64,000 bases of DNA from Maylandia zebra (lineage: Eukaryota; Chordata; Actinopteri; Cichliformes; Cichlidae): NCBI RefSeq assembly GCF_041146795.1, contig NC_135184.1:4117967-4181966 (forward strand). Direction: 5' to 3'. The notes below the pieces were generated by a model. It saw only the letters and a program-made list of their open reading frames with translations, searched no databases and was not told where the DNA came from. Positions 1 to 11,225 of the stretch are shown one piece after another. The translations under genes were made by a program, and so were the position numbers. Each line of letters begins with the position of its first letter. Within the stretch, counting starts at the first letter, position 1.

Positions 1-385
1 CCCACAACAATAAGGAACAGAACTAAATAAATCAGGATAAATAAATCAACAGAAGAGGTCCATATGGAAGCTTATTTTTTATGAAAAGTATTACAACATA
101 AGGTGACCTCAAATCCATAAAGGCACATTGTTTTTGGTCTTGTAACTGTCAAGCTTTTAATTTTCTTTAAAGAGATTAAAGACTCTTTATTAGACAATAA
201 AATAATAAAATCTTGGCTATAAAAAAAGCCAAGTACCCACAGAAAAATATTTTTTCTGTAACAACGCTGCCAAGTGAAAAAACTGAAGAATCTGGATCTA
301 CAATTAATATTTATCACCTCACCAGCACTAACACAATATATAAATTTATAATATACATATGTACACAAACTGACCAAGCATAAAA

Positions 386-700
386 CTATGACCATCTGCC
401 TAATATTGTGTTGGCTACCCTTTTGCTGCAAAAACAGCCCTGACTGTTCAAGGGATGGACTCCAGACCCCTGAAGGTGTACTGTGGTATGGACTTGTTTG
501 TCCGACACATCCCACAGATGCTCGACTGGACTTATATCTGGGGAATTCGGAGTGCAAGTCAACACCTCAAAATTCTTGTTGTGCTCCCTGCAAGCATTTT
601 TGCTTTTGGTGGGGCACATTACCCCACACAGAGAGGCCACAGGCTTCTTAAGGTTTCTTCACAAAAGGTAAAGAGGTCCAGTTACTTTCTTTCCAAACTC
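386..700 (-). pseudogene. Tc1-like transposase fragment, C-terminal part
   Basis: Read on the minus strand, positions 640 to 386 carry the hallmark end of a Tc1/mariner transposase: a block reading NSPDISPVEHLWDV, close to the family signature [12 protein letters not shown] that holds the last catalytic acidic residue. The N-terminal helix-turn-helix and first catalytic aspartate are not recognisable upstream, and the frame is open for only 84 codons, so this is a decayed remnant. No terminal inverted repeats were found around it. The flanks (1-385 and 701-1080) hold no gene that I can see. Confidence 0.6.
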
Positions 701-1080
701 CTTAAACTAACATGCCTGGATGATTGAGAAACTACACACATCAGAGAATACCATTTCCATGAATGGGTGTTCATGGTCTACAACAATACTAGGTAGTTGA
801 TACGATCTTCACATACCCATTGTCCACATGGCCAGGGATAAGCATGGACACTCCGACTGGTATGCAGTAATTCAATGTTATTTGTATAACACAAAAACCC
901 CAACAATCAGTCAACTCCCTATAAGTAAGCACTCTGTGACAGTGGGAAGAAAAAAAAAACTCCCTTTTAACAGGAAGACATCTGCTGCAGAACCAGGTTC
1001 AGGGAGGAGGAACAATTGACTACGACCAGTTGGGGTGAGGGTAAGACAACTATGCAGCGCCCAAACTGCAATGCACTGTA

Positions 1081-2577
1081 CAGGGAGTGCAGAATTATTA
1101 GGCAAATAGCTGTATAGGCTCGAAAGCCTACTATCAATTAAGCATATTAGGTGATGTGCATCTCTGTAATGAGAAGGGGTGTGGTCTAATGACAGCAACA
1201 CCCTATATCAGGTGTGCATAATTATTAGGCAACTTCCTTTCCTTTGGCAAAATGGGTCAAAAGAAGGACTTGACAGGCTCAGAAAAGTCAAAAATAGTGA
1301 GATATCTTGCAGAGGGATGCAGCAGTCTCAAAATTGCAAAGCTTCTGAAGCGTGATCATCGAACAATCAAGCGTTTCATTCAAAATAGTCAACAGGGTCG
1401 CAAGAAGTGTGTGGAAAAACCAAGGCGCAAAATAACTGCCCATGAACTGAGAAAAGTCAAGCGTGCAGCTGCCAAGATGCCACCAGTTTGGCCATATTTC
1501 AGAGCTGCAACATCACTGGAGTGCCCAAAAGCACAAGGTGTGCAATACTCAGAGACATGGCCAAGGTAAGAAAGGCTGAAAGACGACCACCACTGAACAA
1601 GACACACAAGCTGAAACGTCAAGACTGGGCCAAGAAATATCTCAAGACTGGTTTTTCTAAGGTTTTATGGACTGATGAAATGAGAGTGAGTCTTGATGGG
1701 CCAGATGGATGGGCCCGTGGCTGGATTGGTAAAGGCAGAGAGCTCCAGTCCGACTCAGACGCCAGCAAGGTGGAGGTGGAGTACTGGTTTGGGCTGGTAT
1801 CATCAAAGATGAGCTTGTGGGGCCTTTTCGGGTTGAGGATGGAGTCAAGCTCAACTCCCAGTCCTACTGCCAGTTTCTGGAAGACACCTTCTTCAAGCAG
1901 TGGTACAGGAAGAAGTCTGCATCCTTCAAGAAAAACATGATTTTCATGCAGGACAATGCTCCATCACACGCGTCCAAGTACTCCACAGCGTGGCTGGCAA
2001 GAAAGGGTATAAAAGAAGAAAAACTAATGACATGGCCTCCTTGTTCACCTGATCTGAACCCCATTGAGAACCTGTGGTCCATCATCAAATGTGAGATTTA
2101 CAAGGAGGGAAAACAGTACACCTCTCTGAACAGTGTCTGGGAGGCTGTGGTTGCTGCTGCACGCAATGTTGATGGTGAACAGATCAAAACACTGACAGAA
2201 TCCATGGATGGCAGGCTTTTGAGTGTCCTTGCAAAGAAAGGTGGCTATATTGGTTGCTGATTTGTTTTTGTATGTCAGAAATGTATATTTGTGAATGTGG
2301 AGATGTTATATTGGTGTCACTGGTAAAAATAAATAATTGAAATGGGTATATATTTGTTTTTAGTTAAGTTGCCTAATAATTATGCACAGTAATAGTCACC
2401 TGCACACACAGATATCCCCCTAAAATAGCTAAAACTAAAAACAAACTAAAAACTACTTCCAAAAACATTCAGCTTTGATATTAATGAGTTTTTTGGGTTC
2501 ATTGAGAACATGGTTGTTGTTCAATAATAAAATTATTCCTCAAAAATACAACTTGCCTAATAATTCTGCACTCCCTG
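1081..2577 (+). mobile_element. Tc1/mariner-type DNA transposon, nearly complete
   Basis: A 25-bp perfect terminal inverted repeat starting CAGGGAGTGCAG lies at 1081-1105 and 2553-2577, each flanked by a TA dinucleotide (1079-1080 and 2578-2579), the target duplication expected for this superfamily. A second perfect inverted pair of 23 bp lies inside at 1213-1235 and 2366-2388; it shares the core ATTATTAGGCAA with the outer repeat. The transposase fills the space between the inner repeats. The element is 1497 bp. Perfect ends with only two frameshifts in the gene suggest a fairly young insertion. Confidence 0.93.
1252..2260 (+). pseudogene. Tc1/mariner transposase with two frameshifts
   Basis: The protein begins MGQKKDLTGSEKSKIV with an N-terminal helix-turn-helix (residues about 5-50). 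It continues to a first catalytic region WTDEMRVSLDGPDGW, a second D in FMQDNAPSH and the final E in [11 protein letters not shown], ending KKGGYIGC. The reading frame changes near 1475-1490 and again near 1735-1745, so one uninterrupted protein cannot be made. I count 37 residues between the second D and the E, rather than the 34 of classic Tc1 or Sleeping Beauty types, so it belongs to a DD37E-like branch. The start at 1252 lies just inside the inner inverted repeat. Family assignment is firm; subfamily is inferred from spacing only. Confidence 0.92.
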
Positions 2578-2629
2578 TATATTCTAACTTTCTTTCTATT
2601 AAAACCAGCATTAACTCTGTTTTGGGGGT

Positions 2630-2983
2630 TGTTTGTTGGACCGGACCACATGGGCCAGCCTTTGATCCCACTTGGATCAGTGAGCCGTGGCTGTCTATGA
2701 GACCATCACTGGTTCACCACTTTTCATTCTTTGGCCCACGTTGGATACATGCTGACCACTGCAGACCGGGAACATCCCATAAGAGCTGCATTTTTGAAGA
2801 TACTCTGACCCAGTTGTCTGACCCAAAGTCAACCTCACTCACTCAACCATTTTTCCTGTTTAGCTCATCAACTCTGAGAGAAGAATGTTTACTTGCTTCC
2901 TAATATATCCTACCCCCCAACAAGAGCCAAGATGTAGAGATAATGTTGTTCACTGGTCATAATACTATGCCTGATAGGTGTAC
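2630..2983. mobile_element. Truncated teleost DNA transposon with right-end repeat
   Basis: The stretch ends in GGTCATAATACTATGCCTGA and then TAGGTGTA (2957-2983), which I recognise as the terminal repeat of a widely dispersed fish Tc1-related element. The matching left end is absent, so this copy is 5'-truncated, probably near the end of the preceding transposon. No coding sequence remains. Confidence 0.5.
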
Positions 2984-3223
2984 ATATATATCTGCTCAGA
3001 CAAATGTAAAAATCTGGGTTTCCCCTACATCATAAGTATAAGGCAAACAAACAATACAAAAAGTGTTTTTACTGTCCAGGAGATAAAATGTAGCTCATTG
3101 ACCTGAATGTAAGTTCATCTCTTCCTTCTGGTTTTGGAGTTATTTGGTTTCTCACTAGTGTGAGTTTTACCATTAACACCCTGCTATGTCTAACGGCTCT
3201 GATAGACTCTAAGGATGAAACTT

Positions 3224-4380
3224 TTAAGCTGTGTGAGTTTCTATGTTTGTCTGACTGCATCTTTTCTCACAGGTGTCAAAAGAACGTGGCTTGTCCCCTG
3301 TGTGGGTTTTGATATGTTTTCTTAATGTTGACTGATCTCTAAATTCTTTTCCACAGGTGCTACATGAATATGGCTTTTCACCTGTGTGGATTCTGATGTG
3401 AGTTTTCAAGTGTTTTCTCTGAGTAAATCCTTTCCCACAGGTCCCACAAAAATAGGGCTTCTCGCCTGTGTGAATTCTCATGTGAGTTTTCAAGTTTATC
3501 ATGTGACGGAAACTTTTCCCACAAGCAATGCAAGAATAAGGTTTCTCACCAGTGTGAATTCTAACATGAACTCTGAATGCTGATGAGTCACTGAAACATT
3601 TCCCACAGGTTTCACAAGAATAGGGCTTCTCACCTGTGTGGATTCTCATGTGAGTTTTCAAGTGTATCGTCTGACTGAAACCTTTGCCACAGGTGCTACA
3701 AGAATAGGGTTTCTCACCTGTGTGAATCCTTTCATGATGATCTAAAGTTGATTTCTTTGTGAATCTTCTCCCACAAGAGCTGCAAGAATATGGCTTTTCA
3801 CCTGTGTGAATTGCCATATGGCTTTTCACATGTATGAGCTGACTGAATCTTTTCCCACAAGTGCTGCAAGAATAAGGTTTCTCACCTGTGTGAACTCTTA
3901 GATGCTTAGTCAGCCTGTATTTATACTGAAAAGTTTTTCCACAGGTGTCACATTTTAATGACTTTTCACTTATGTCAGTTTTGCACTGACTCTCCGTCAC
4001 TGGACAGTTATCTGTTTTGTTACTGTGATGTCTTCTCTTCTTCGGCTCTGCATATCTAGTTGATCCTGTCTGCACATGCTCACTTTCTTTCTGATCTTGG
4101 CTCTCTGGTTCAGGAGAGTTGTAAGAAAGGAGATGGTCACAGTTTGCTTCTGATTCACTGTGGTCACTTTCCTTAAAAATAGGAGTCACTATAAAGATAT
4201 CAGCCTCCTGCTTCAGAACAAGCTGCTCTCCCTCCTGACTGGTGCAGAGTTCCTCCGGTTCCTCTTTAATTTGTGGAGGATCTGGGTCGACCTGGTTCAG
4301 ACTGGAGTTTCTATCTTGGTTATCAACCTGCTGGTTATTCATAGCCTCCTCCTCCATACACATATATTGTTGCGGGAGAT
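3224..4380 (-). CDS. C2H2 zinc-finger protein A, last coding exon
   Basis: This exon encodes the DNA-binding half of a nuclear zinc-finger protein. It opens at a 3' splice site (AG at 4382-4381) in phase 1. With the G left by the upstream exon it reads D-L-P-Q-Q, followed by an acidic, glutamate-rich segment of about 150 residues containing [20 protein letters not shown]. Eight canonical C2H2 fingers joined by HTGEKP linkers follow, then a ninth degenerate finger in which the first cysteine is replaced ([10 protein letters not shown]) and the spacing is lost. Predicted base-contacting positions (-1,2,3,6) of fingers 2 to 8 are QIHS, KSTH, QIHT, DSAV, HINT, QKHT and DSTK. No KRAB, SCAN or BTB domain is present. 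With exon 5210-5447 the protein would be 464 residues. Likely a transcription regulator or transposon repressor; the target is unknown. Confidence 0.9.
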
Positions 4381-5209
4381 CTGATGTGACACATGGACAA
4401 AAATGATATGAAAAAAAAAAAAACACAACTGGGTATTTCAGGTTGTAAATCTAGTATTCAAAATTATCACACGTTCATACTAGAATATTATAGAACAGCA
4501 CTGAAGGACACTTTATTTTAATTCTCATATAATGTCTCACCTATTTAGAAGTAATGTATTCATCTCACATATGGGCTGTTTCAAGCACTTCTATATGTTG
4601 TATTTAGGTATCTGCACTAGTAGACTGTTTTCTGTCCAGGCAGTCTTCTTTCATGTAGTAGAAGAAAGATAGCACTTAGGTTCCTCAGATGGGACACAGG
4701 GCACTTCAAAGGGGGAATGCTTTGACAAGGGGGGATATTTAATAGATTTTCAGGTCAGAGTGACCACGCTAAAAATAATAAACAGAAAACTGGACAGTTT
4801 TCAATCTTTTGAAGCTTAATGTCTGCCATGGGTGAAGTCATGAGTTGAAATTAATAAGTGGGCGATTAAAAGACCACCCTCTAGAAATTGAGAGCCCAAA
4901 AGCTTGGGGCAGCTTGTCCATCTTTGATTATGCTTGAATCTGAGTACTTCCTGCAGAACGTCATGGGAGAGAGTTTTACTTTCTGCCTTTGGTTTTTGAG
5001 TTTCTTTTTTTTCACCAAACCGTCCTGCATTTGAAGTTGCATTAAAAATTGCCAAGTATGGTTCAGAGGCCAAGGACCTGGGAAGTGAAATCCTCACCAG
5101 AACGAAAGAAGTCAGTTTCCACTTTGGCTTATGAGAATGTAGGTTTAATGTTCAATGTTAAAGGTTTAGGGGAAAAAATACATAAATGGTATTTTGAAGT
5201 TTCACATAC
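4381..5209 (-). other. Intron of zinc-finger gene A
   Basis: An 829-bp interval bounded by GTATGT (minus strand, from 5209) and a pyrimidine-rich tract ending AG (4382-4381). An open frame at 4816-5097 has no recognisable domain, and I treat it as chance. Confidence 0.75.
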
Positions 5210-5447
5210 CTATTCTGTGTAATTTTATTTCAGGCTTCCACATAATATCTAGCTCTCCCCCAGTCCAGATGATGATGCCTTCAGTCTCCTGCTTCACTAC
5301 AAGCCGTTCTTCCTCCTGACTGATCCAGAGTTCATCCTGTTCCTCTTTAATCTGTGGAGGCTCCGAGTCCTCCTGGTCCATACTGGAGGTACTCTCCTGG
5401 TTACACATCTGCTGGTCATCCAGACCCTCCTCTTCCTCACACTTCAT
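5210..5447 (-). CDS. Zinc-finger protein A, 5' coding exon
   Basis: The exon reads MKCEEEEGLDDQQ, then an acidic module, then a tail ILDIMW-like segment ending KPEIKLHRI, and stops at a 5' splice site (G|GTATGT; GT at 5209-5208). It leaves one base, so it joins the phase-1 last exon to give ...HRI-DLPQQ. The 3' splice site lies just upstream at about 5463. Entering from an earlier exon in phase 1 would hit a stop after about eight codons, so the ATG at 5447 is the most likely translation start. The module repeats the acidic start of the last exon, so the mature protein has two such acidic blocks in series. It could also be skipped in some transcripts. Confidence 0.75.
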
Positions 5448-5462
5448 GTTGCTGTGGGAGGT

Positions 5463-6218
5463 CTTAATGAAAGGGACACTAGAAAGAGGTTATTGATGTG
5501 ATGACAAGAAAACAAACATTTTAAAAAATATCTTCCAGTATGCCTCTACACAATGAGCATGTCTCTCATATATGTGAATAAGTGCACAAATGTTTCAAGA
5601 GCACCTGTGCGAGTCACTCTTGAGTTCTAGCACCCTTAATAGTAGAGTACAAAACATTAGGGGAGGTTCTAAGAAACTTATGTTTTAAAACACTTTTTGG
5701 TTGTCACTTTTGTGAGATAACAAACATCAGTAACTACATGACAGAAAATCCTTTCCATGAGAAAAAGAAATCTATATTTAATGATTACTAGCTGCAGATT
5801 TTAATGTAGGTGAAGTGAAAAGAGGAGACAAGGAGGTCTTGGGTTGGTATGGTGTTCCTGTTAAGTAGTGCAGGAAAGATGATGGTGGGTTTCATGAAAA
5901 GGATGGAAACAACTGTAGTGAACACATGGATCAACAAGGAGGAGGAATTTAGGGTGACAGATAAGAGTGGAGAAGGGAGCACACAGGTGGATTACAGCTT
6001 ATGCAGAATGTGCGGTCTGAAAGCAAAGACACCCGAAGGTGGTGTTATTCGAGAATGCAGCTAGGCAGCATCGGATGGCAGTCTATGGTATGGCTTCAAA
6101 TGTCAAGAAGAGGAAACAAGTGAAGGAAGAAGCAAGGATTAAATGGTAGAAGCTGAAGAAGGAAAAATGTTCCACAGAGTTCTGGAAGGAGTTGAGACAG
6201 GCTCTGGGTGGTAGGGAC
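5463..6218 (+). mobile_element. Degraded LINE-like sequence, left part
   Basis: Positions about 5840-6218 contain purine-rich coding-like sequence that, in broken frames, resembles the linker before a LINE reverse transcriptase (a run like KEKCSTEFWKELRQALGG). It appears to resume at about 7379 (VLPDEWEGTVV-like) after the hAT-like insertion at 6219-7370. Many stops are present. The first 380 bases (5463-5840) hold nothing I recognise. Confidence 0.35.
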
Positions 6219-7370
6219 TAGAGGTGGGTTTTGATTATTGATTTTCCGATTAAAATCGATTCTAGCTTGAATAATGTGATATCGAATCCTGAATCGATTT
6301 TTAAATATAAATTTAGTTTGCCCAAAATGCTAGAGTCTCAGGTTAAACCTCACAAAATTTCGAGAACCACCAAACGGCTAAAGCAGTAAATGAGAGCGTG
6401 GACTCGCCAACGCATCGGAAACAGTTTCTCACCCGACGGCATGGACACGCCGTCGGGGCTGAAAGCCGAGAGCTCACAGATTCTGATGTGTCAGCGGGGC
6501 TGCACTTTGTGCTTAAATCTTGTTTTGTGCTAGATTCTGAAGCTTCAGGTTTTGTCTCTCTCCAAACAAAGTTGATTGAACCAGCCACAAAAGAAGATCC
6601 AAACTACGCTTTACATGTCGCTTCACATAAGCATCATCGTTAATTCCCTCTTCCTGTTTTGCTTCCACCACGATAAAAAAAAAATATATATATCACACTT
6701 CCTGCAGCGCTCTCTCGCTCACTCTCTCAGTGTACTTCAACAACAGTTTCCCATCTAAACAGCTCTGTTTTCTGCATTATTTGCTTGCTTATTACCCACC
6801 AGTCTACCGTTATGTACAGCGCTGTCGGGCACTGTTTTTTTGTTGTTGTTTTTGTTAATCTAACTGACTTCCAACAAGAAAGCCTCATTTCTGCTGTTCA
6901 ATACTGAAGAAATTTAAACTTTTTAGAATTATGCAAAATTGCAAAACGCTTAGCTGTGTCTCTAATAAAACCTCTGTAACTTTACTCTGCTTCACTTCAT
7001 CAGCATCAGGCAATGTTTATATGTTGATTCATGGGTTTCTTCAGTTTTTGTTCTACTACATTTTTAAGGTTATCTGCTATAAAAAGCCAGGCCAGGAAAA
7101 TCGCCTTCATGTTTTTCCGTGTTTAATGCTCAGTTACTTTGACACAAAGGCATCTGCTGTGATGCTTACACCTCTGATAAAGTCTCACAAATGTCAGCTT
7201 TCTTTTTATAGATATAAAAATATGGATATGTACTGATAAATGATCAGAATTATAATATTTCTGACTGTCTGAGGCAAAATTTCCCCGATTCAAGTCGAAT
7301 TGAATCGATTCAGGACCTTGTGAATCGGAATAGAATCAATTCTAGAAATCAGTGACGATACCCAGCCCTA
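6219..7370. mobile_element. hAT-like DNA transposon, non-autonomous
   Basis: The ends form imperfect inverted repeats: TAGAGGTGGGTTTTGATT on the left and the complement of TAGGGCTGGGTATCG on the right. Both are followed by several GAATCGATT-type boxes. Direct flanks GTAGGGAC (6211-6218) and GTAGGAAC (7371-7378) agree in 7 of 8 bases, as expected for an aged 8-bp target duplication of the hAT superfamily. The 1152-bp interior has no transposase; open frames such as 6931-7236 have no recognisable domain. The insertion interrupts an older LINE-like sequence. Confidence 0.65.
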
Positions 7371-7833
7371 GTAGGAACGTGTTGCCAGATGAATGGGAAG
7401 GTACAGTTGTAGTCGTGAGGGAAACTCACAACCAGGTGATTGATGTATCCTTTGGAGAGAGGAAAGAGAACAAAGAGATTTGTTGATGGACAGAGGAACT
7501 ACAGGAAAGTATTCAAAGGAAGAGGTTAGCAAAGAAAAAGGAGGATAGTCAGTCAACAGGAACACATCGGTGGCTAGGCAGAGATCAAGCTGGAAAAGAT
7601 GTGCAGCAGGTTAGCATGTTTAAGGATAAATATGGATATGTACTAATGAGTGAAGGGAGTGTATGGAGAAAATGGAAGCAGTACTTCGAATGAAGCTGCA
7701 AAGCAGTAAGAAAAAGGTAGACCACAGAGAAGATTCATGCATGTAGAGAAAGAGGATATGCAGAAGGCTGGCAAAATTATAGACATTCTCTACTTAAGTC
7801 CAATTCCACCTGAATTCGACCAGATGTTTCATG
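7371..7833 (+). mobile_element. Degraded LINE-like sequence, right part
   Basis: Continues the sequence broken by the hAT-like insertion, for example GTGTTGCCAGATGAATGGG, which reads like the VLPDEW segment ahead of a LINE reverse transcriptase. It decays into unrecognisable sequence by about 7770. Frames are broken throughout. Confidence 0.3.
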
Positions 7834-8208
7834 GTGTCAAACTCCAGTCCTCAAGCGCCGGTGTCCTGAAACTTTTCCATGTGTCCCTGCTGCAACACAC
7901 CTGAATAACATAAGTAGGTCATTAGCAACACTCTATAGAAATTGACTGCATGCTGAGGTGGCAGTTCAGCAATTTGATTCATGTAACAGCAGCTCATGAC
8001 TGAATGAACACGGTGCACGTAGTTTTAGAAGTACATCTTTCCAAACACTTTACGTCACTTCAGTTTACTTGAGTAGGTTTAGGGGTTGCTACCGCAGCAT
8101 GCAGTCAAGTGTTTTGCTAATGACCTACTAAGTTTATTCAGGTGTGTTGCAGGAGGGACACATGGAAAAGTTTCAGGACACAGGCCCACAAGGACTGGAG
8201 TACGACAC
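7834..8208. mobile_element. MITE with ~95-bp inverted ends
   Basis: The first ~95 bases (GTGTCAAACTCCAGTCCTCA onwards, through CTGCAACACACCTGAATAA) return as their inverted complement at about 8110-8208. The 375-bp unit has no coding capacity. The ends are recognisable as a very common fish miniature inverted-repeat element. The target duplication is not obvious. Confidence 0.75.
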
Positions 8209-9620
8209 AACTGCTCTACACTGACAGTATACAGTTTGTGCTGTCTTTATACTGGACGGCCACTGTACACCAGTCAAACACACTGATCTTTACTTTAAAT
8301 CCATCACAGTACAGCAAACTAACCTGTTTATCTATTTTAATGCAGCCTTTAAATAACAGTCTACCTCATGTTTGTTTTGCAGCATGTTTTACAATATATA
8401 TTTAAAAAAAAAAAAACAAAAAAAAAAAAACAGTGTCACATGTACAAACCCAATATCTGATAAAAAGCACAAGGACTTAAATGTAAGCTTTAAATGAGCA
8501 GTCCTTCCCTTTAAATCTAAGCTCTCTTTATCCTCTCCTGTCCTATCTCTCTTATCTTTCTCCATCTCTGAGTGAAGTTAGCTCTTTCTTTTCATTCCCA
8601 GTGCAATACAGCAGCTGGACCTTTAGCTTGCAACACACTGTGAGACAAACTCCACACAAACAGTTTGTGTGTTAGCTGATGTTTGTTGAGCCAATAGAAA
8701 TGCTGCATTTGAAATCACCTGCCACTAAAAAACATTGCTCCCTTTATGCTCACTACTCTTCTGCAGGGCTAGTTAGAGGCTGAAGTATCACACTTGCAAC
8801 TTATGGACACCTGCAGTTGTTCTGGTGTTGTGCCAAAAATAAGAAAAGAAGAAGAAAACGCAACCCACTTTAAACCCTGACTATCAGACACCATTGTGCC
8901 TCTTTAATGCCTTTTTATCAACATACCCTGGTGATTAATACACGAACAGGATTGCCCCTCATGTGTTACTGTTCACGCTTAAATCAGTTTGATGTTTGAA
9001 GGCGTGCAGTGACATGAAATAATAGCTTCCCTCATATCCCTTAAACCAAAAGTAACAAGCCTGTTTTGAAAATGTAAGAAGTAAAAGTAAAAAGTACTCA
9101 AGTAAGGCACAGAAGGCCAAAAATTCTATTTAAGTACAGTAACAAAGTATTTGTACTTTGTTACTTCCTATATAAACATATTACCAACAAAGTGTTCTTA
9201 TATTCTTAGACTGAGATTTTATCATTTTAGCTGGCTTTGGGACAATCTGCTTTTTTCTGGACTTTTTATTGCATTTTAGTGTTTGGCTTTTGAGCGACTT
9301 CTTCAGCTCTGTTTCTATACTACCGTAATAATTAAGAGACCTCACAAGGGTACCACATAATGATGTGAAGCCAAAGAGCTTCAGCACCATGGAGCAGCAG
9401 CACATCCAAAGCTCAGTGCAGTGCAGTCACTACTGTAATCCTTCATACTGTCCATATTTAATGTAGGGTTTGAATCAGGCCATGAATTTCCTCATAATAA
9501 GTATTTTTACCAATTGGTGAACTACAGATCTAATTAGGATGTATAAATAGCCTATCTCACATAACTCACCGAACTTCCCAACATATAATGATGGAAAACT
9601 TAAAACAGATACCAGTGATG
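8209..9620. other. Gene-free stretch with one common repeat scrap
   Basis: I see no gene. Positions about 9068-9175 (AGTAAAAGTA... through AGTATTTGTACTTTGTTACT) match the style of a very abundant teleost MITE whose ends are rich in AAGTAC/GTACTT boxes. An A-rich tract lies at 8401-8431. Confidence 0.45.
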
Positions 9621-10072
9621 TGCAAAAGTCTTCAGCCAATCTTTATATTTTGCATCCAAGGAGCCAGTTTCTGGTAATGTTTTACAGAGGTCTTGAGTAA
9701 TACTTCTCCAGCCTTTCAGAAGGTCTTTAGAAATTGGCTGCTCTTTCACTTTTTTCAGTCCAGCCCTTGTACCTGACAATTATCAGAGGATTTTTTTTTC
9801 CCAATCAAGCATAAAACAGGCATCTAACTCAAACTCAGTCGAGAGCTTTGGACTGTCATTCAAGAAGAAAGCTAATTTTAACAGATTTCAGGCTGTGTTG
9901 AGGAACACAGGTGGTCATACCAAGTGTTGCCTTTCAAGCTCATAGAATTGTACAAACTCTGTTTTAGCCTTACATACTGGATTTCCATGCATGTTTGCAT
10001 GTGTTTCAATAACCGTTTTCCAATTTTCTTCTCATAATATGAAGAGATGAGGGGTGGCTCGAGACTTTTGCA
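9621..10072. mobile_element. Tc1-like MITE
   Basis: The left end TGCAAAAGTCTTCAGCC (9621-9637) returns inverted at 10056-10072 with 15 of 17 bases matching. This is the AAAAGTCT-type end of a dispersed fish Tc1-derived element. The 452-bp interior has no transposase. Confidence 0.6.
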
Positions 10073-10084
10073 TGGTACCTTAAC

Positions 10085-11070
10085 AAGTCACAAGCACTCT
10101 CACTTCAGTGTGTCTGACATTAAATAGATATATTTAGTCTGCCATTTACCTTCACTCTTAACTGCAAAGCGTCACTAGTCAAGTTTACACTTATCAATGC
10201 TCTTCATAATTTTCAGGTCTACTGTTGGTCGGGGGTTTGAAATAATATGACATAGAAACAGAATTTTATATTTAATTGTTGTCTCTAAAGGGAATAGGTC
10301 TGTTCATATTACAGTTTGAAAGACAGGCTACATCTATCTATGCAAAAGTGAGGAGAAAAAGCAAGAGAGAGCTGGGGGCTTTATCTCTTCAGCGCGGCAG
10401 TAAAACAAGATGTAAAATAATCGCAGCGTTGAACAAGATTTTTTGTTTGTTTGTTGAAAATTTTAATAGTTAATATATTTAAAGATTTAAAGAGATGGAA
10501 AAGTAATGTAAATAACTCTTGGCTGAAGTATTAAAATCACAACAGTAAACTGAAAAAAGGGGAATAACATGCGCATATCACAAACAAGTATATTTAAGGA
10601 TAAGAAATTTGTATGGTCCGAATTTCTGACTTTACGGTGTATACGTAAAGGCACCACACAAACGATTTGTGAAGGTGCGTTTAGCCGTAAACAGCAATGT
10701 AGACGCGCACTAGGTTTTATTTTTATGTTATTTTTTTTTGTGCTTCTCCAAAGTGTATATGGTAGCTGGGAAGACCTGCACAACAGCCACATGGCGATGT
10801 TGAGAGAGACCTACGGTACTGTGCAGAAAGCAGAAGCTTTCTTTGTCTCTGTTTGACTTTAATACACGAAGCCTTCCAGTAAAATCACTTCCTCGTGTGT
10901 AACGCTAAAAGAAGTTTACCGTTTAAAAGGGAACTTGTGTTATTTCTATACAAACAGGTCATAGTTGCTCATTGATTTACTCTTTCTGTCTACAATCTGG
11001 GCTCCGATCAGTGTCCTACATGAGTCGTATTCCTGCGTTAGTTCATTGTGATCGTCACAGTTTTACATAC
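10085..11070. other. Gene-free stretch; intron start conserved among zinc-finger loci
   Basis: No gene seen in 10085-10860; open frames there have no domain. From about 10880 the sequence (GCTCCGATCAG, GAGTCGTATTCCTGCGTTAG) is related to 32560-32620 and 63900-63960. All three lie just downstream of a zinc-finger exon 1 on the minus strand, so this is ancestral intron-1 sequence. Confidence 0.45.
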
Positions 11071-11216
11071 CAATTTATGTGTAACTTTATCTCGAGTTTC
11101 CGGCTGATATCCAGCAGTCTGCGGTGATGATTGATCTCCTCCTCATACCGGACGATTGTTTTGCAACCTGAGAGAACGTCTTCGATAACAGCAGTTAATC
11201 TCGCCTCGATAAACTC
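11071..11216 (-). pseudogene. Degenerate exon 1 of a zinc-finger gene (locus A)
   Basis: Read on the minus strand this gives EFIEARLTAVIEDVL, later TIVRYEEEINHHRRLLDI, and ends KLEIKLHIN at a GTATGT 5' splice site (GT at 11070-11069). It is clearly the paralogue of the intact exon 1 at 40593-40764. Two defects are visible: the start region has decayed (a TGA lies directly before the GAG at 11216, with no ATG), and one extra base before the splice site changes the exit phase. It may still serve as an untranslated first exon for locus A, whose next exon carries its own ATG. Confidence 0.7.
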
Positions 11217-11225
11217 TCACTTGAA

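Noticed and set aside
4816..5097. 93-codon open frame in intron of gene A as an additional exon
   Set aside because: No acidic module, no matching paralogue at other loci and no phase-1 splice sites.
6931..7236. 101-codon open frame inside the hAT-like element as a possible transposase
   Set aside because: No transposase motif; too short and composition is that of AT-rich non-coding DNA.
10569..10856. 95-codon plus-strand open frame
   Set aside because: No recognisable domain or paralogue; overlaps an opposite-strand open frame of similar length.
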